64,000 bases of DNA from Anthoceros angustus (GCA_010909165.1 VJWM01000119.1:744001-808000), one strand, 5' to 3'. Numbered from the stretch's first letter, positions 1 to 11,470 are shown. Numbers and translations are program-made. Notes: generated by a model from the sequence alone, not told the origin.

Positions 1-3000
1 CCTGCTACCATTCTCTGTGTTTCAATCCTGTCTACATCGGTCCACCTACCTGCATCTGCATAGGCATTGGCCATGAGCACATATGCCGATGCACTCTGAG
101 GCTCCAGAGCCACGACTTTCAAAACACCACTCCTCTATATCCCCGTGACTTTTGCAGGCATTCAGCAAAGACGTCAAACCACAACATTGCTTTGGCTCAC
201 ATGATAACAGCATGTCTCTGCCTCATCTAAATGGCCTGCACGCCCAAGAAGATCAATCATGCAATTGTAATGCTCAAGTAGGTTTGATGCCATGCTGTTC
301 AGCCATGGAATCAAAGTGCTTGCGACCCTCATTCACCAGTCCCATGACTGCATGCTACTAGAAGGCAAGTAAAAGTAGCATCATCAGGCTGAATACACCA
401 ACGACTAACATCTCCTCAAAACAAGCTAGTGCTGTGACCTTCATCACAAGTACCACACCCAGATATCAGGGCATTCCATGTCACCACATCCTTTGTGAAG
501 CTGTCAAAACCTGCGTGCATCCAGTTCACCACATTTTGCATACATGTCCACCAGGCAGTTGCCCACAGTATGTTACCAGCAGTCCTCTTTCCACAATCTG
601 TGAGTGCAGCTGCCTGCCCTTCTGTAAGGCACCAGCTTGCACAGGCCTTCAGAAGGCAAGCAAAAGTGACATGGTCAGCCACAATCAGGCCCTCCTTCTC
701 CATTTGTCCATACAGAACAAGTGCCTCTTCACCGAGCCCATGATTGGCATACCCAGCTATCAGGGCCGTCCATGTCACCAGATTTTTCCCCAGCTGTCAA
801 AAACCAAAAACCTGCGTGCATCTTCCAGTTCGCCACATTTTGCATACATGTCCACCAGACAGTTACCACCAGTATGTTGTTCAGCTGTCCTCGTTCCACA
901 ATCTGTGAGTGCAGCTGCCTGCCCTTCTGTAAAGCACCAGTGCTTGCACAGGCCTTCAGAAGGCAAGCAAAAGTAACATGGTTACCCACAACCAGGCCCT
1001 CCTGCTCCATTTGTTCATACAAAACAAGCGCCTGTTGGCTGAGCCCATGATTGGCATACCCAGCTATCAGGGCCGTCCATGTCACCACATCCTTTGTGGC
1101 CAAGCTGTCAAAACCTGCATCTTCCAGTTCACACTTTGCATACATGTCCACCAGGCAGTTGCCCACAAGTATGTTATCCAGCAGTCCTCTTCAACAATCT
1201 GTGAGTGCAGCTGCCTGCCCTTCTGTAAGGCACCAGTGCTTGCACAGGCCTTCAGAAGGCAAGCAAAAGTAACATGGTCAGCCAAAACCAGGCCCTCCTG
1301 CTCCATTTGTCCATACAAAACAAGCGCCTGATTGCCCATACATCCAGCAATCAGGGCATTCCATGTCACCACATCCTTTGTGGCCAAGCTGTCAAAAACC
1401 TGGCGTGCATCTTCCAGTTCACCACATTTTGCATACATGTCCACCAGGCAAGTACCACTGTATCCAGCAGTCCTCTTTCCACAATCTGTGAGTGCAGCTG
1501 CCTGCCCTTCTGTAAGGCACCAGTGCTTGCACAGGCCTTCAGAAGGCAAGCAAAAGTGACATGGTCAGCCACAATCAGGCCCTCCTGCTCCATTTGTCCA
1601 TACAGAAAAGCGCCTCTTGACCAAGCCCATGATTTGCATAACCACCAATCAGGGCATTCCATGTCACCAACTTTTGTGAAGCTGTCAAAAACCTGTGTGC
1701 ATCTTCCAGTTCGCCACATTTTGCATACATGTCCACCAGGCAAGTGCCCACACGTACCTGGTCTACATGGGCTGTTTCAACAATCTGTGAGTGTAGCTGC
1801 CTGCCCTCTGTAAGTCACCAATGCTTGCACAGGCCTTCAGAAGGCAAGCAAAAGTAACCTCGTCAGCCAACCAGTCCCTCCTGCTCCATTTGTCCATACA
1901 AAACAAGCGCCTCTTGACCAAGCCCATGACCTGTGCAATCAGGGCATTCCATGTCACCACATCCTTTTTTGGCCAAGCTGTCAAAAACCTGGCCTGCATC
2001 TTCCAGTTCTCAAATTTTGCATACATGTCCACCAGGCAAGTGCCCACAAGTGTATTCTCTAGCTGTCCTCTTTCCACAATCTGTGAGTGCAGCTGCCTGC
2101 CCTTCTGTAGGGCACCAGCTTGCACAGGCCTTCAGAAGGCAAGCAAAAGTGACATGGTCAGCCACAATCAGGCCCTCCTGCTCCATTTGTCCATACAGAA
2201 CAAGTGCCTCTTCACCGAGCCCATGATTGGCATACCCAGCTATCAGGGCCGTCCATGTCACCACATTTTTGGCCAAGCTGTCAAAAACCTGCGTGCATCT
2301 TCCAGTTCGCCACATTTTGCATACATGTCCACCAGACAGTTACCCACCAGTATGTTGTTCAGCTGTCCTCGTTCCACAATCTGTGAGTGCAGCTCCCTGC
2401 CCTTCTGTAAAGCACCAGTGCTCGCACAGGCCTTCAGAAGGCAAGCAAAAATAACATGGTTACCCACAACCAGGCCCTCCCGCTCCATCTGTTGATACAA
2501 AGCAAGCGCCTGTTGGCTGAGCCCATGATTAGCATACCCATCTATCAGGGCCGTCCATGTCACCACATCCTTTGTGGTCAAGCTGTCAAAAACCCTGCGT
2601 GCATCTTCCAGATCACCACATTTTGCATACATGTCCACAAGGCAGTTGCCGACAAATAAGTTAGGAGGAATGCCACTGCGCAAAACATCACAGTGCACAG
2701 TTTTCCCAGATTCCAAGTCCGCAGCAAACGCACAAGCTTGAAGGGCAGCTACAAAGACGTGACCATTCGCCTTCACACCCAAGTTACGCATCTTATGGTA
2801 CAGTTGAATGGCCTCATTCGGCTTCCCATGTTTAGCATGTGCAGAGATAATGGAAAACCACATGAAAGCATCTGGCTTTCCCACACTGGTGAACACATCC
2901 ATGGCCTCCTGTAGCCTACCCCCACATGCATACATGCGCAAGACATGGTTCCCCAAGTATGTGTTTGACTCGTACCCAAGTTTGACAGTGAGACAGTGAA

Positions 3001-3652
3001 CTCTTCGCCCCAGAACCAGATCCTTCTTAGCTGCACACTGTTCGAGCACAGTATAGAAAAGAGACTGAGAAATAGGACTTTCTGTCTCCACCAGAGATTC
3101 CAGGGCTCCGACGGCCTCAGTAAGCTTCCCCTGCTGACATAACGTGCTCACAGTGACAGCCGTGATCACGCCGATTTCCGATCCTGCCCGACTGCAGGGC
3201 TCGGGAATATCCAGAGAGCTCGACTTGGAGGGAGACGCACCATGACCTATCTGAATATCCAAAGAAAGGAGCTGCTCTTCCACCCAAGGAGGCTTGAACA
3301 TGCTGTTTAACCAGAGCACCTCGCCAGACCCCTTACGCCAGAAGTCAGGCGAACGGGGACTCTGCTTTCCTCTCCTGTTATCCCACCACATGGCAGGGTC
3401 CAGAAAAAATTGTCGCCATAGGCGGTCCTGCTTCTGCTCTTCCTCCTGGCGACCACCATCGGTAGAAAATCCTTCCGTAACCATCCATTCTCTCGGAACT
3501 ACTGCGTTCCACACACTGCTGCTCCTGAAGGCTCGGTTGTTTGTCATAGCTTGACTCGCTAAGGTGAGGTGAGCGGGAGCTCCCGGCAGAATTCCTGTAG
3601 AGCCACCAATGTGTTGCGTCCACAACGAATCGGGTTGCCATAGTGTAGCCAT
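1..3652 (-). pseudogene. Decayed PPR-DYW-type RNA editing factor, C-terminus beyond the left edge
   Basis: The reading frame is open from an ATG at 3652 (MATLWQPDSLW) to about 2258, encoding about 464 residues. It has the same N-terminal leader as the intact paralogues (R/S-rich start, MWWDNRR, LNSMFKP, QIGHGASPSKSSS) and the first P, L and S repeats. From about 2270 leftwards the repeat units continue but the frame breaks several times. The E-type region is still recognisable at 1-420: the sequence at 1-60 matches the part of the 7360-10278 gene just before its DYW domain, so that domain must lie outside the window. The intact paralogues would act as organelle RNA editing factors; this copy should be non-functional. 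The first 12 codons of the longest ORF (3653-3688) are probably untranslated, because the paralogues start at the MA-T/I-x-W methionine. Sequencing indels are an alternative cause of some breaks. Confidence 0.85.
430..2660 (-). repeat. Tandem array of about 300-bp PPR P-L-S triplet units
   Basis: A landmark encoding the S-repeat core DMYAKC (tacatgtccacca on the plus strand) recurs at 541, 845, 1141, 1434, 1726, 2022, 2322 and 2628. Spacings are 304, 296, 293, 292, 296, 300 and 306 bp. A complete P+L+S triplet is about 101-102 codons (about 305 bp), so the central units have each lost roughly 5-13 bp, usually not a multiple of three. The units are otherwise very similar to each other and to the arrays at 8300-9250, 15200-18340 and 21900-23230. 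Confidence 0.9.
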
Positions 3653-3695
3653 CTTACAGGCCCCGATCTCGGAAGATGAGACGCACAAGCAACTA
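3653..3695 (-). promoter_or_regulatory. Conserved 5' leader of the PPR family
   Basis: Directly upstream of the ATG, a stretch containing ctcggaagatgag-cgcacaa (plus strand) is shared with the intact gene (10279-10322) and the third gene (19313-19356). The bases before the ATG are TGTAAG in three of the four genes. Homology fades beyond about 45 bp. It is probably transcribed 5' UTR. Whether it regulates anything cannot be seen. Confidence 0.4.
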
Positions 3696-3767
3696 AGCAG
3701 GCTGTAGCAGGGTGCCCACCTAACAGCAAAACCAAAAATGAAATCCTCGTATCGTGCAACATCAACA

Positions 3768-4277
3768 TCAGAACAGACGGAGGAGGTTGTGGGTGCCCGG
3801 GCCCCTTACCAAGCAAGGATTACAAGGGGATCGGCATGATTCTGATAGTTGTCCACATGACATCGACTGTATCGAGAAAGCAGACTTAACGTTAAGTGTA
3901 TGATGCAGGTATTGCGGGGTTGGCCACCTGGAATGGGCCATCTCGGGGTTGATCAAGATCGGCATCCGGGAATGAGTCCGCCAAGCTTGTGGTTTGCTGT
4001 CTTCAAAACGAGCCAGCTGGGCAAATGTGTGAAAAGGCCACAAGGACAATTTCCATTCGCCGGAGTTGCCACCAAGCTCCAACACTTGTGACTGAACTGT
4101 AATTTGCTGGATTGCCCTCCGGAGATTCCATTCTTCGACACGATGAAAAGGCTCAAATTGAGCAGGATGGATGGAAAGCTCCTTGGGTTTCTCTCCTTGC
4201 AAAGCGCTGCCCGTAATTTCTAAGACTTGAAGGAATTCCATTGACCTGGTAGGCTTTTTGGGCAAGCTGATGCTCAT
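3768..4277 (-). CDS. Uncharacterised ORF, 169 residues
   Basis: An open frame lies between the PPR leader and the Alba-like ORF on the same strand. It shows no recognised domain. Its middle part (around EEWNLRRAIQQITVQSQVLE) looks helical, but the C-terminal third is rich in S, P and C and reads like translated spacer. It could be an exon, part of the 3' UTR of the Alba-like gene, or chance. No paralogue is visible in the window. Confidence 0.2.
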   Translation of the reverse strand: MSISLPKKPTRSMEFLQVLEITGSALQGEKPKELSIHPAQFEPFHRVEEWNLRRAIQQITVQSQVLELGGNSGEWKLSLWPFHTFAQLARFEDSKPQAWRTHSRMPILINPEMAHSRWPTPQYLHHTLNVKSAFSIQSMSCGQLSESCRSPCNPCLVRGPGTHNLLRLF

Positions 4278-4544
4278 GAGGCTATTAACACCCGCTACTA
4301 GCCGAACGTCAAGTCACATCGGGCATGTGTGGATCCTCAAGCACAGCCTGTACAGGAATGGGGTCCTCGGCTGTCAGCTCTGTGGTGTGGGCAAGGGCTG
4401 GGAGCAGGTGGTCCAAATTGAAACGTTTCTATTCAAATTTCATCAGAGTAGACGTGTATTACATATTAGCAGGTAAACCTCACGATGAGGTTAATCTAAC
4501 TTTGCCTACCTGAAAAGCACGAAAGTCCAAAGACTATTGATCAA

Positions 4545-4892
4545 CTAATCTTCCTCATCGGTAAATGCATCCCCGCAATCTGCACCGAGGTGATCGGGGA
4601 GCTGGTCGCCACCCCAATGTAAGATGGAGGTCAATCTTTCCACCATGCATTCCTCTCCCTGATGATTGATAAGAAAAGTTGGAGCATTATTGATCAATAT
4701 CTGAATTGACGGAAGTCGTTCAATCACATTGTTGACAAGTGTCTGTCCCGTTGGTACAGCAAACCCAAGAGCCTGAATTCGCACGGTAGATTGACGTGAT
4801 TGCTGAAGATGATTTATTGCCATACCCATCTTCCTTTCCAGTGCTGCGGAAGAACAACCAGCAGTAACTCGAATTTCCAAATTATTGGCCAT
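4545..4892 (-). CDS. Alba-like nucleic-acid-binding protein, 115 residues
   Basis: The start is the ATG at 4892 (MANNLEIRV). The frame upstream of it is AT-rich and hydrophobic and looks like intron or UTR. The protein resembles the Alba fold: a first strand (NLEIRVTAG), a helix (LERKMGMAINHLQQS), a strand (TVRIQALGFAVP), a helix with TLVNNVIERLPSIQ, then a second sheet region (APTFLINHQ). It ends in an acidic tail (AFTDEED). The Alba hallmark, a basic residue before A-x-G, is seen here only as IQALG, so the match is partial. Plant Alba proteins bind RNA, DNA or R-loops; that role is inference. A further 5' exon is possible. Fold-level profile similarity would settle the call. Confidence 0.4.
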   Translation of the reverse strand: MANNLEIRVTAGCSSAALERKMGMAINHLQQSRQSTVRIQALGFAVPTGQTLVNNVIERLPSIQILINNAPTFLINHQGEECMVERLTSILHWGGDQLPDHLGADCGDAFTDEED

Positions 4893-5069
4893 TTTCCTTA
4901 AAGAAAGAAGAAAAAGTATGTCAGCTAAAACATGGAATATACAAAAAAAATCAAAATTAAAAACTATATTTACAACTATAAAAACTATATCTATGAAAGG
5001 GATGGAACTAGAAAAATAAATGAACAAAAAATATGATATACACACCACACTCAAGTTTGAAAACAAGCA

Positions 5070-6750
5070 AGAAGAACCAAAAATATCCTAAACAGAATGC
5101 AAGTAGAAGTTGATTTGATTGGACATTTGCACCTTCATATATAGGCCAAGGATGTCAAATACATCGATAGCTTTGCTGTAAAAAAACTTATTGAATGTAT
5201 GTTTTCCTTCGCTTTGGATTATTCAACATATATGACTTTCTCTACCAGATAGACTACAATTGATCAATTTTTTATTAGAATAATAAGAGTACATTTAATA
5301 ATAAGATCCTTGGACTTATCCTTGGAAGGAAACTCTATCCTTGGAAACTCATTGTTTGTTGCAAGTCGTCACTAAAATGATAATCATAAAGAACATGTTC
5401 GTAAGTGCAAATGGTGCTAGTAGGCATAAGGTGCATGGGAAGTTAGGGTCGAGATCGATTGCCATAGTGCAGTGCTTCCAAAAAGGACAATTATTTAAAA
5501 GGCGTTTCTAAAAGAACAATTACATAAAAGGTGCTATGTAATAGATATAATGCATGCACCAAAAGTCAAACCCACGATAGGTTGCTCCAAGTGGCATTCA
5601 TAAAAACACAATTAGATTGCACTCTCCATGTGATATGATTGTTATAGTGTCCTAGCTTCTCATCAAGAGGACAATTGTGTATGTAAAGGATGTTACATAG
5701 TCGGTAGAATATGTACAAGAAATCACTCCCGAAATACATAGATTACTCTAAGTGGTATTGATATGAAGAAAACAATAAGATTCCACTCTTCGTGTGATAT
5801 TCATCCATATAACACATATTTACATATAACTTGGTTTATGAGTGGTATTCATACACTCTTTGTGTGATAGTCATCCATATAACACATAGATATACATATA
5901 ACTTGGTTTATATGTGTGTAACATTTATGTCAAACTCTATTATATATTCAGCTCAGTATCTATAAAATAAGCGCTACGAAGAAGACCAACTTAGTTTAAC
6001 ATCAGTAAAAAAAACTTAATCTTAATTGTTCTTAAACAACTTTTTTTATTCTTGATTTAATTTTTTTTACAAAGACGAACCTTCATAATAATCTAGTTGG
6101 TTAGAAGCTCTTCAAGATCTTCAAGCATTACGATATATATCTACTCCATGGTTGGAGTTTCCATATCCTCGACATCGTGGGGTTAGAGTCTTTTCTCCAA
6201 CCCTAAATAAAGACATTCAAATACGACTTTTTTTGGAAGTCGTAATTCATAAGGATGTGGCTTGAGGTTACATTGTAAGTCTTATAATACTAAGACAGAT
6301 TTTTCAGCTTCCCCAACATGCACATGTGATCCAGCATTTTACTCATAAGAACGAGTTCTTTGTTTAATAAGGCGAAAACAAGGATGGGAAGAAGCCCATC
6401 CAGCTGAGGACAACCAATGAGGACCCCAAAGGAAAGATTAAAAAAAAAAAAAATTCCACCTAAAATTACCTACTACTCCCAAACATCATATGCAGGAAGA
6501 ACAATAGAGATTCAAACCACAGGAAGAGAGGAAACATACTCATAAGATTGCAGCCGACTTTGTAGCATGCATTTAGTCGGATAGACTGCTCGAAGACTGT
6601 AGCACATGTCTCAACGCGCGTTCCTCCATATCCTGGACTTGGTGCAAAGGGCTTTGCAGGCCCTCCGTATCAGCGACGGGTTCTGCAAAGGTGACTACAC
6701 TGAGCTAGGGTAACCAGGGCACAAGACAGCGCAAGGAGTCCGAGGAAGTA
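5070..6750. other. AT-rich spacer with a short direct repeat
   Basis: No coding region is recognisable. A segment of about 50 bp containing catccatataacacata followed by catataacttggtttat occurs twice, near 5792 and 5862 (70 bp apart). A short poly(A) lies at 6439-6453. The base composition is far more AT-rich than the PPR genes on either side. Confidence 0.6.
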
Positions 6751-6759
6751 ACCGCCGTT

Positions 6760-7323
6760 TCAATGCCCGGCCGGGAAAGAAGTTTCAAAACTTGTTAAGC
6801 TTCCTGGACTCTCGGATACTGTGCATCCTCTACGCCCAGAATCGAATTGGGTTGAAAGCTCGGCATGTGAGGAAAGCGGTGGCCACACCCGGGACTGCAC
6901 TTCCATCAGAATGGGTTTTGATGTGTCCAAAGGCCAGCTCAATTCTATGCAGTCCCCGACACGTCTAACACGAAAAACTCTATCCATGATACCAGTCTGC
7001 ACGATGTTCATGAATACGTCAAGCTCGGTTCCGGCGTTCGATCTTTAGGATGAGTCACCTGCAGAAGTAAAATCATATGTACCTGTATCAAAATAAAAGA
7101 TCACTCAAACGTAGACAGCGAGGTTGCGCTCATCTACAGACACAATCCTGAGCAGCCCAGCCAGACACTTGCAACCCATCAGGTACACGTCACGAACAAT
7201 GCAAAGGAGCGTGGTTACAGGTACCTGCACAGGTGAAATGAAGTTCATATCAAATCCTTCGCTCAGTCCCACTTCCTGTTGGAACCGACTGCTGATTCTT
7301 GCCCGGACTCCCACATGCAACAT
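6760..7323 (-). CDS. Possible two-exon hypothetical gene
   Basis: Two minus-strand open segments with protein-like composition lie just downstream of the intact PPR gene: 7323-7105 (begins MLHVGVRARISSRF, contains VPVTTLLCIVRDVYLMGCKC) and 7011-6760, open from about 7044 (contains MDRVFRVRRVGDCIELSWP). About 60 bp separates them, with pyrimidine-rich ttacttctgcag near 7062 as a candidate acceptor, but joining there does not keep the frame. No family is recognised. This may be a broken gene or long UTR of the PPR transcript. Confidence 0.25.
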
Positions 7324-7359
7324 TTCCCTTGCTGGGCAATCGCTACTACATCTTCATTC

Positions 7360-10278
7360 TCACGGTCGACTGTTACAGCTGCAGCAACCACCAGCAAATC
7401 GATGGACACGGTACCCATCCCTTACCACAATGTCCCTCTTTTCCACCCTTGACATAATCTCCGTAGAGCTGTGGCAGTCACTGCACATGCGTAGGTTCTT
7501 CGTTACTACCAGAGGTGTGCCGTTCGGTGTGTTCAAGAGACCAAACGCCAGAGCCAGCTTCTCAGCATGCCCACATAGCACATCTTCCTTTTCCTTCTCA
7601 GTCAGTGGCTTCAGAACCAACTTTGTGTGTGGTACATGGCCGCCTTCCTGCTTCAGACGCGCATTCATGCTCTCTACCTTGGGCGCAATATCATCTCTGT
7701 TTTCTCCCACCACAAACGTATGCACCTGCTTCTTCACCTCAATGCCTGCCACTGCTGGTTTCTTATTAGCTCCTGCTACCATTCTCTGCGTTTCAATCCT
7801 GTCTACATCGGTCCACCTACCTGCATCTGCAAAGGCGTTGGCCATGAGCACATATGACGATGCGCTCTGAGGCTCCAGCCTAACGAGACTTTCAAAACAC
7901 CTTGTCGCCCTTTCCACATCCCCGTGACTTTTGCAGGCATTCAGCAAAGACGTCAACCCAACAACATTGCTTTGGCTCTCAAATGATAATAGCATGTTCT
8001 CTGCTTCATCTAAATGGCCTGCACGCCCCAGAAGATCAATCATGCAATTGTAGTGCTCAATACTAGGTGTGATACCATGTTGTTCCACCATGGAATCAAA
8101 GTACTGGTGACCCTCTTTCACCAGACCTTCATGACTGCATGCTGCTAACAGGCAAGTGAAAGTAGCATCGTTAGGCTGAATACCGGCAACTAACATCTCC
8201 TCAAAACAAGATATTGCATTGTGACCTTCATCACAAGTTCCATACCCACCTATCAGGGCATTCCATGTCACCACATCTTTTGTGGCAAGCCTGTTAAAAA
8301 CCTGGCGTGCAGCTTCCAACTCACCACATTTTGCATACATGTCCACCAGGCAGTTGCCCAGCACTAAGTTATCTAGCTGTCCCCTTTCCACAATCTGTGA
8401 GTGCAGCTCCCTGCCCATCTGCAGGGCACCTGCGCTTCCACAGGCCTTCAGAAGGCACGCAAAAGTAACCTCGTCAGCCACGATCAGGCCCTCCTCCTCC
8501 ATTTGTCCATACAGGACAAGTGCCTTTTGGCCCAGCCCATAATTTGCATACCCAGCAATCAGGGCATTCCATGTCACCACATCCTTGGCAGCAAGGCTGT
8601 CGAAAACATTGTGTGCATCTTCCAGTGCGCCACACTTTGCATACATGTCCACCAGGCAGTTGCCCACCAGTAAGTTGTCTAGCTGCCCTCTTTCCACAAT
8701 CTGTGAGTGCAGATGCCTTCCCGTCTGTAGGGCACCAGCACTTGCACATGACTTCAGCAGGCAAGCAAAAGTTACATGGTTGCCCACAATCAGACCCTCT
8801 TGCTCCATTTGTTCATACAGAAGAAGGGCCTCTTGGTAGAGCCCGTGATTTGCATACCCAGCTATCAGGGCCGTCCATGTAACCACATTTTTTGTGGCCA
8901 AGCTCTGAAAAACCCGGAGTGCATCTTTGAATTCGCCACACTTTGCATACATGTCCACCAGACAAGTGCTCACAAGTATGTTGTCTGCCTCCCCTCTTTC
9001 CACAAGCTGTGAGTGCAGCTGCATGCCCTGCTGTAAGGCACCAGCGCTTGCACAGGCTTTCAGAAGGCATACAAAAGTTACATGGCTACCCACAATCAGG
9101 CCCTCCTGCTCCATTTGTCCGTAAAGAACAAGCGCCTCGTGGCCATATCCATTATCCGCATAGCCAGCGATGAGTGCATTCCATGTCACCACATCTTTGG
9201 TGGCCAAGCTATCAAAAACCCTGCGTGCATCTTCCAGTTTGCCACATTTCGCATACATGTCAACAAGGCAGTTACCGACAAACAAGTTAGGAGGAATGCC
9301 ACTGTGCAACACATCACCGTGCACTTTTCTGCCAGATTCCACGTCCGCAGCAAATGCACAAGCTTGAAGGGCAGCTACAAAGACGTGAGCATCCGCCTTC
9401 ACACCTGAGCTACGCATCTCATGGTACAGTTGTATAGCCTGCTTAGGCTTCCCATGTTTAGCATGTGCGGAGATAATGGAAAACCACATGAAGGCGTCTG
9501 GATCACCCACCCTGTCGAACACATCCATGGCGTCCTCTAGTCTACCTGCACACGCATACATGCGTAAGATATGGTTCGCCAAGTACGTACTTGACTCATA
9601 CCCAAGTTTGACAGTGAGCTCATGAACTCGTCGCCCCATAACCAGGTCCTTCTTCGCTGCACACAGTTTCAGCACAGTATAAAAGACAGACTGAGGGATG
9701 GGACACTTTGTTTGTGCCAGAGATTCCAAGGCTCCGACGGCCTCAGTAAGCTTGCCCTGCTGACATGACGTGCTAACGGTTACAGCCGTCAGCACGCCCA
9801 TTTTCGGTCCTTCACACCTGCCAGGCCCAGGCTTGTTCGGAGAGCTCGACTTGGAAGGAGAGGCGCCATGACCCATCTGCATATCCAAAGAAACGAGCTG
9901 CTCATCCACCCAAGCTGGCTTGAACATGCTGTTTAACCAAAGGACCTCGCCGGACCCCTTACGACAGAAGTCAGGCCAACGGGAGCTCTCCTTACCTCTC
10001 CTGTTATCCCACCACATGGCAGGGTCCAGAAAATATTGCCGCCACAAGAGCTCCTGTTCCTGGTGCTGCTCCTGGCGGCCAAAATCGCAGGAAAATCCCT
10101 CCATACCCATCCATTTAGTGGGAAGTGCTGGATTCCTTACACTGCTGCACCTGGAGGCTTGGCTGTTTGCGAGCGGTTGACTCAGTAAGGTGAAGTGAGC
10201 GGGTGCTCCTCCTGGTGTCCCTGTACACCCGCCAATTTGTTGGGTCCACAACGGATCCGGTTGCCATATTATGGCCAT
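7360..10278 (-). CDS. PPR protein, PLS class with GRP-type DYW domain (RNA editing factor), intact
   Basis: An intronless frame of 972 residues starts at MAIIWQPDPLW; an ATG 11 codons upstream is less likely because that stretch is the conserved leader. Order: organelle-targeting-like N-terminus rich in R and S, an S/P/L set with HILRMYACAGR, then near-identical P-L-S triplets of about 101 residues, an E region, and a DYW deaminase domain over the last 135 residues. Deaminase ligands are present: HAE at 904-906 and CSDC at 932-935. The C-terminus is GCCSCNSRP instead of xxCSCxDYW, and the PG box reads KKPAVAGIEV. Residues 5 and last of successive S and P repeats are ND, FD, ND, NS, TN, TN, ND, ND, ND, NN. 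By the published PPR code these read U-x-x-U-C-x-A-A-x-U-U-x-U-C. The terminal variant suggests a U-to-C rather than C-to-U editor; that is inference. Confidence 0.9.
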   Translation of the reverse strand: MAIIWQPDPLWTQQIGGCTGTPGGAPAHFTLLSQPLANSQASRCSSVRNPALPTKWMGMEGFSCDFGRQEQHQEQELLWRQYFLDPAMWWDNRRGKESSRWPDFCRKGSGEVLWLNSMFKPAWVDEQLVSLDMQMGHGASPSKSSSPNKPGPGRCEGPKMGVLTAVTVSTSCQQGKLTEAVGALESLAQTKCPIPQSVFYTVLKLCAAKKDLVMGRRVHELTVKLGYESSTYLANHILRMYACAGRLEDAMDVFDRVGDPDAFMWFSIISAHAKHGKPKQAIQLYHEMRSSGVKADAHVFVAALQACAFAADVESGRKVHGDVLHSGIPPNLFVGNCLVDMYAKCGKLEDARRVFDSLATKDVVTWNALIAGYADNGYGHEALVLYGQMEQEGLIVGSHVTFVCLLKACASAGALQQGMQLHSQLVERGEADNILVSTCLVDMYAKCGEFKDALRVFQSLATKNVVTWTALIAGYANHGLYQEALLLYEQMEQEGLIVGNHVTFACLLKSCASAGALQTGRHLHSQIVERGQLDNLLVGNCLVDMYAKCGALEDAHNVFDSLAAKDVVTWNALIAGYANYGLGQKALVLYGQMEEEGLIVADEVTFACLLKACGSAGALQMGRELHSQIVERGQLDNLVLGNCLVDMYAKCGELEAARQVFNRLATKDVVTWNALIGGYGTCDEGHNAISCFEEMLVAGIQPNDATFTCLLAACSHEGLVKEGHQYFDSMVEQHGITPSIEHYNCMIDLLGRAGHLDEAENMLLSFESQSNVVGLTSLLNACKSHGDVERATRCFESLVRLEPQSASSYVLMANAFADAGRWTDVDRIETQRMVAGANKKPAVAGIEVKKQVHTFVVGENRDDIAPKVESMNARLKQEGGHVPHTKLVLKPLTEKEKEDVLCGHAEKLALAFGLLNTPNGTPLVVTKNLRMCSDCHSSTEIMSRVEKRDIVVRDGYRVHRFAGGCCSCNSRP

Positions 10279-10659
10279 CCTGCAGCCACCGCTCTCGGAA
10301 GATGGACGCACAACAAACTATCCTGCTACGGTATGGTGCTGGGCGTGCTAGGCTGATGATATTCGTCGAGTTTTACTTCAGACAAATTATGGAAGTCATG
10401 TTCCAAGGACTTCGTATGAAAGCCTTCAAGGCACATTGACGGACATGAACAAACGATCACTCCGCCCTCGACAGCATCGTCCCGCCTGCATCGAGAACAG
10501 AGCAGGAAGCCCCACATGCGTGGGAAAATTGTCAATGGGTCGATCGAGGACGGCAGTCCCGCAACATCGTGAGATCACACTATCCAACTTGGTATTATTT
10601 GGTTAGTGGGAGGCCCGCACAGAAGCCCACACTATGCCCAAGTTTGTAAGCTTCATACA

Positions 10660-10800
10660 GTTTGTAAGCTTTGGTGACGGCTTCATCTGGTTTGTCCACC
10701 ATGCTCAGCACTGACATAACTTCTTTCAACCTGCCATGAAAAGCATACATTCGCAGGATGTGGTTGCATTATAAGAACGTATCCGATGCTAAAGGTAATA
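10660..10800 (-). pseudogene. PPR fragment
   Basis: The minus strand encodes NHILRMYAFHGRLKEVMSVL followed by SMVDKPDEA. This matches the first S repeat of the complete genes (HILRMYACGGRLQDAMDVF) but is more diverged than the other copies. No start or continuation is present. It is an older relic of the same family. Confidence 0.7.
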
Positions 10801-10929
10801 TCAGGACATTCCTGAAATTTGTTTGTAAGTTATCCCTCAAGCGGACCAGGGTTTTGCAGTACTGGTGAAAGGCACACTGAATGAAAGGCAGGAGTGCTTG
10901 GCCATGTGCATCTACTGGGGTATGCAACA

Positions 10930-11470
10930 AGGTGGCAATGGTTGCACTCGATTCTGGCACGATTCTTTCCCCCCTGCAGGCTTGTGCAACTGTGGGCAAC
11001 CAGGCTGTGGTGAATGGGAGGCAGGTTCATGCACAAATCAGAGAAGTGAGGACTTGACGCAGCTAATCTTGTAGCAAACAGTTTGGTGAACACGTGTGCA
11101 AAGTGTGGCAGCCTAGAGGATGCTCAGGGCGTGCCAAGTGGGATGCCATTATCGCAGAGCTTTCACAGAATGGAAGTGGGCATGAAGCCCTCAGCATAGG
11201 GCTATGCACGAGGAAGGCATTGTTGCACCCAATTCCTTGACATTTGTTTGATGATTCGCTGGTAGCCAGCAGGCTGATAGACAAATATGGAAATCCGGTA
11301 GCATGGTTGATGCTCGACCGGTGTTTGAGGCACTGGCCCAAAGAGACGTTCTCACCTCGACTGCGCTGATCGCAGGATACACCCGTCAAGGAGACAGTCA
11401 AGAGGTCTTTGACTTGGTCCACAGGATGAAAGAGGATGGCATACGGCCAGACGGCTTTCGGAAGTGGTCA
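10930..11470 (+). pseudogene. Degenerate PPR gene fragment, opposite strand
   Basis: Plus-strand frames give an L repeat (LQACATVGNQAVVNGRQVHA), an S repeat (VANSLVNTCAKCGSLEDAQ) and an S-to-P junction (EALAQRDVLTSTALIAGYT, then VHRMKEDGIRPDGF). Stops and frame changes separate them. The sequence differs from the VERGQLDN-type array of the neighbours, so it derives from another PPR lineage. Confidence 0.7.

Noticed and set aside
430-2660. Regularly spaced repeats suggesting a CRISPR-like array
   Set aside because: The period is about 305 bp, the whole unit is conserved with no unique spacers, and it encodes PPR triplets.
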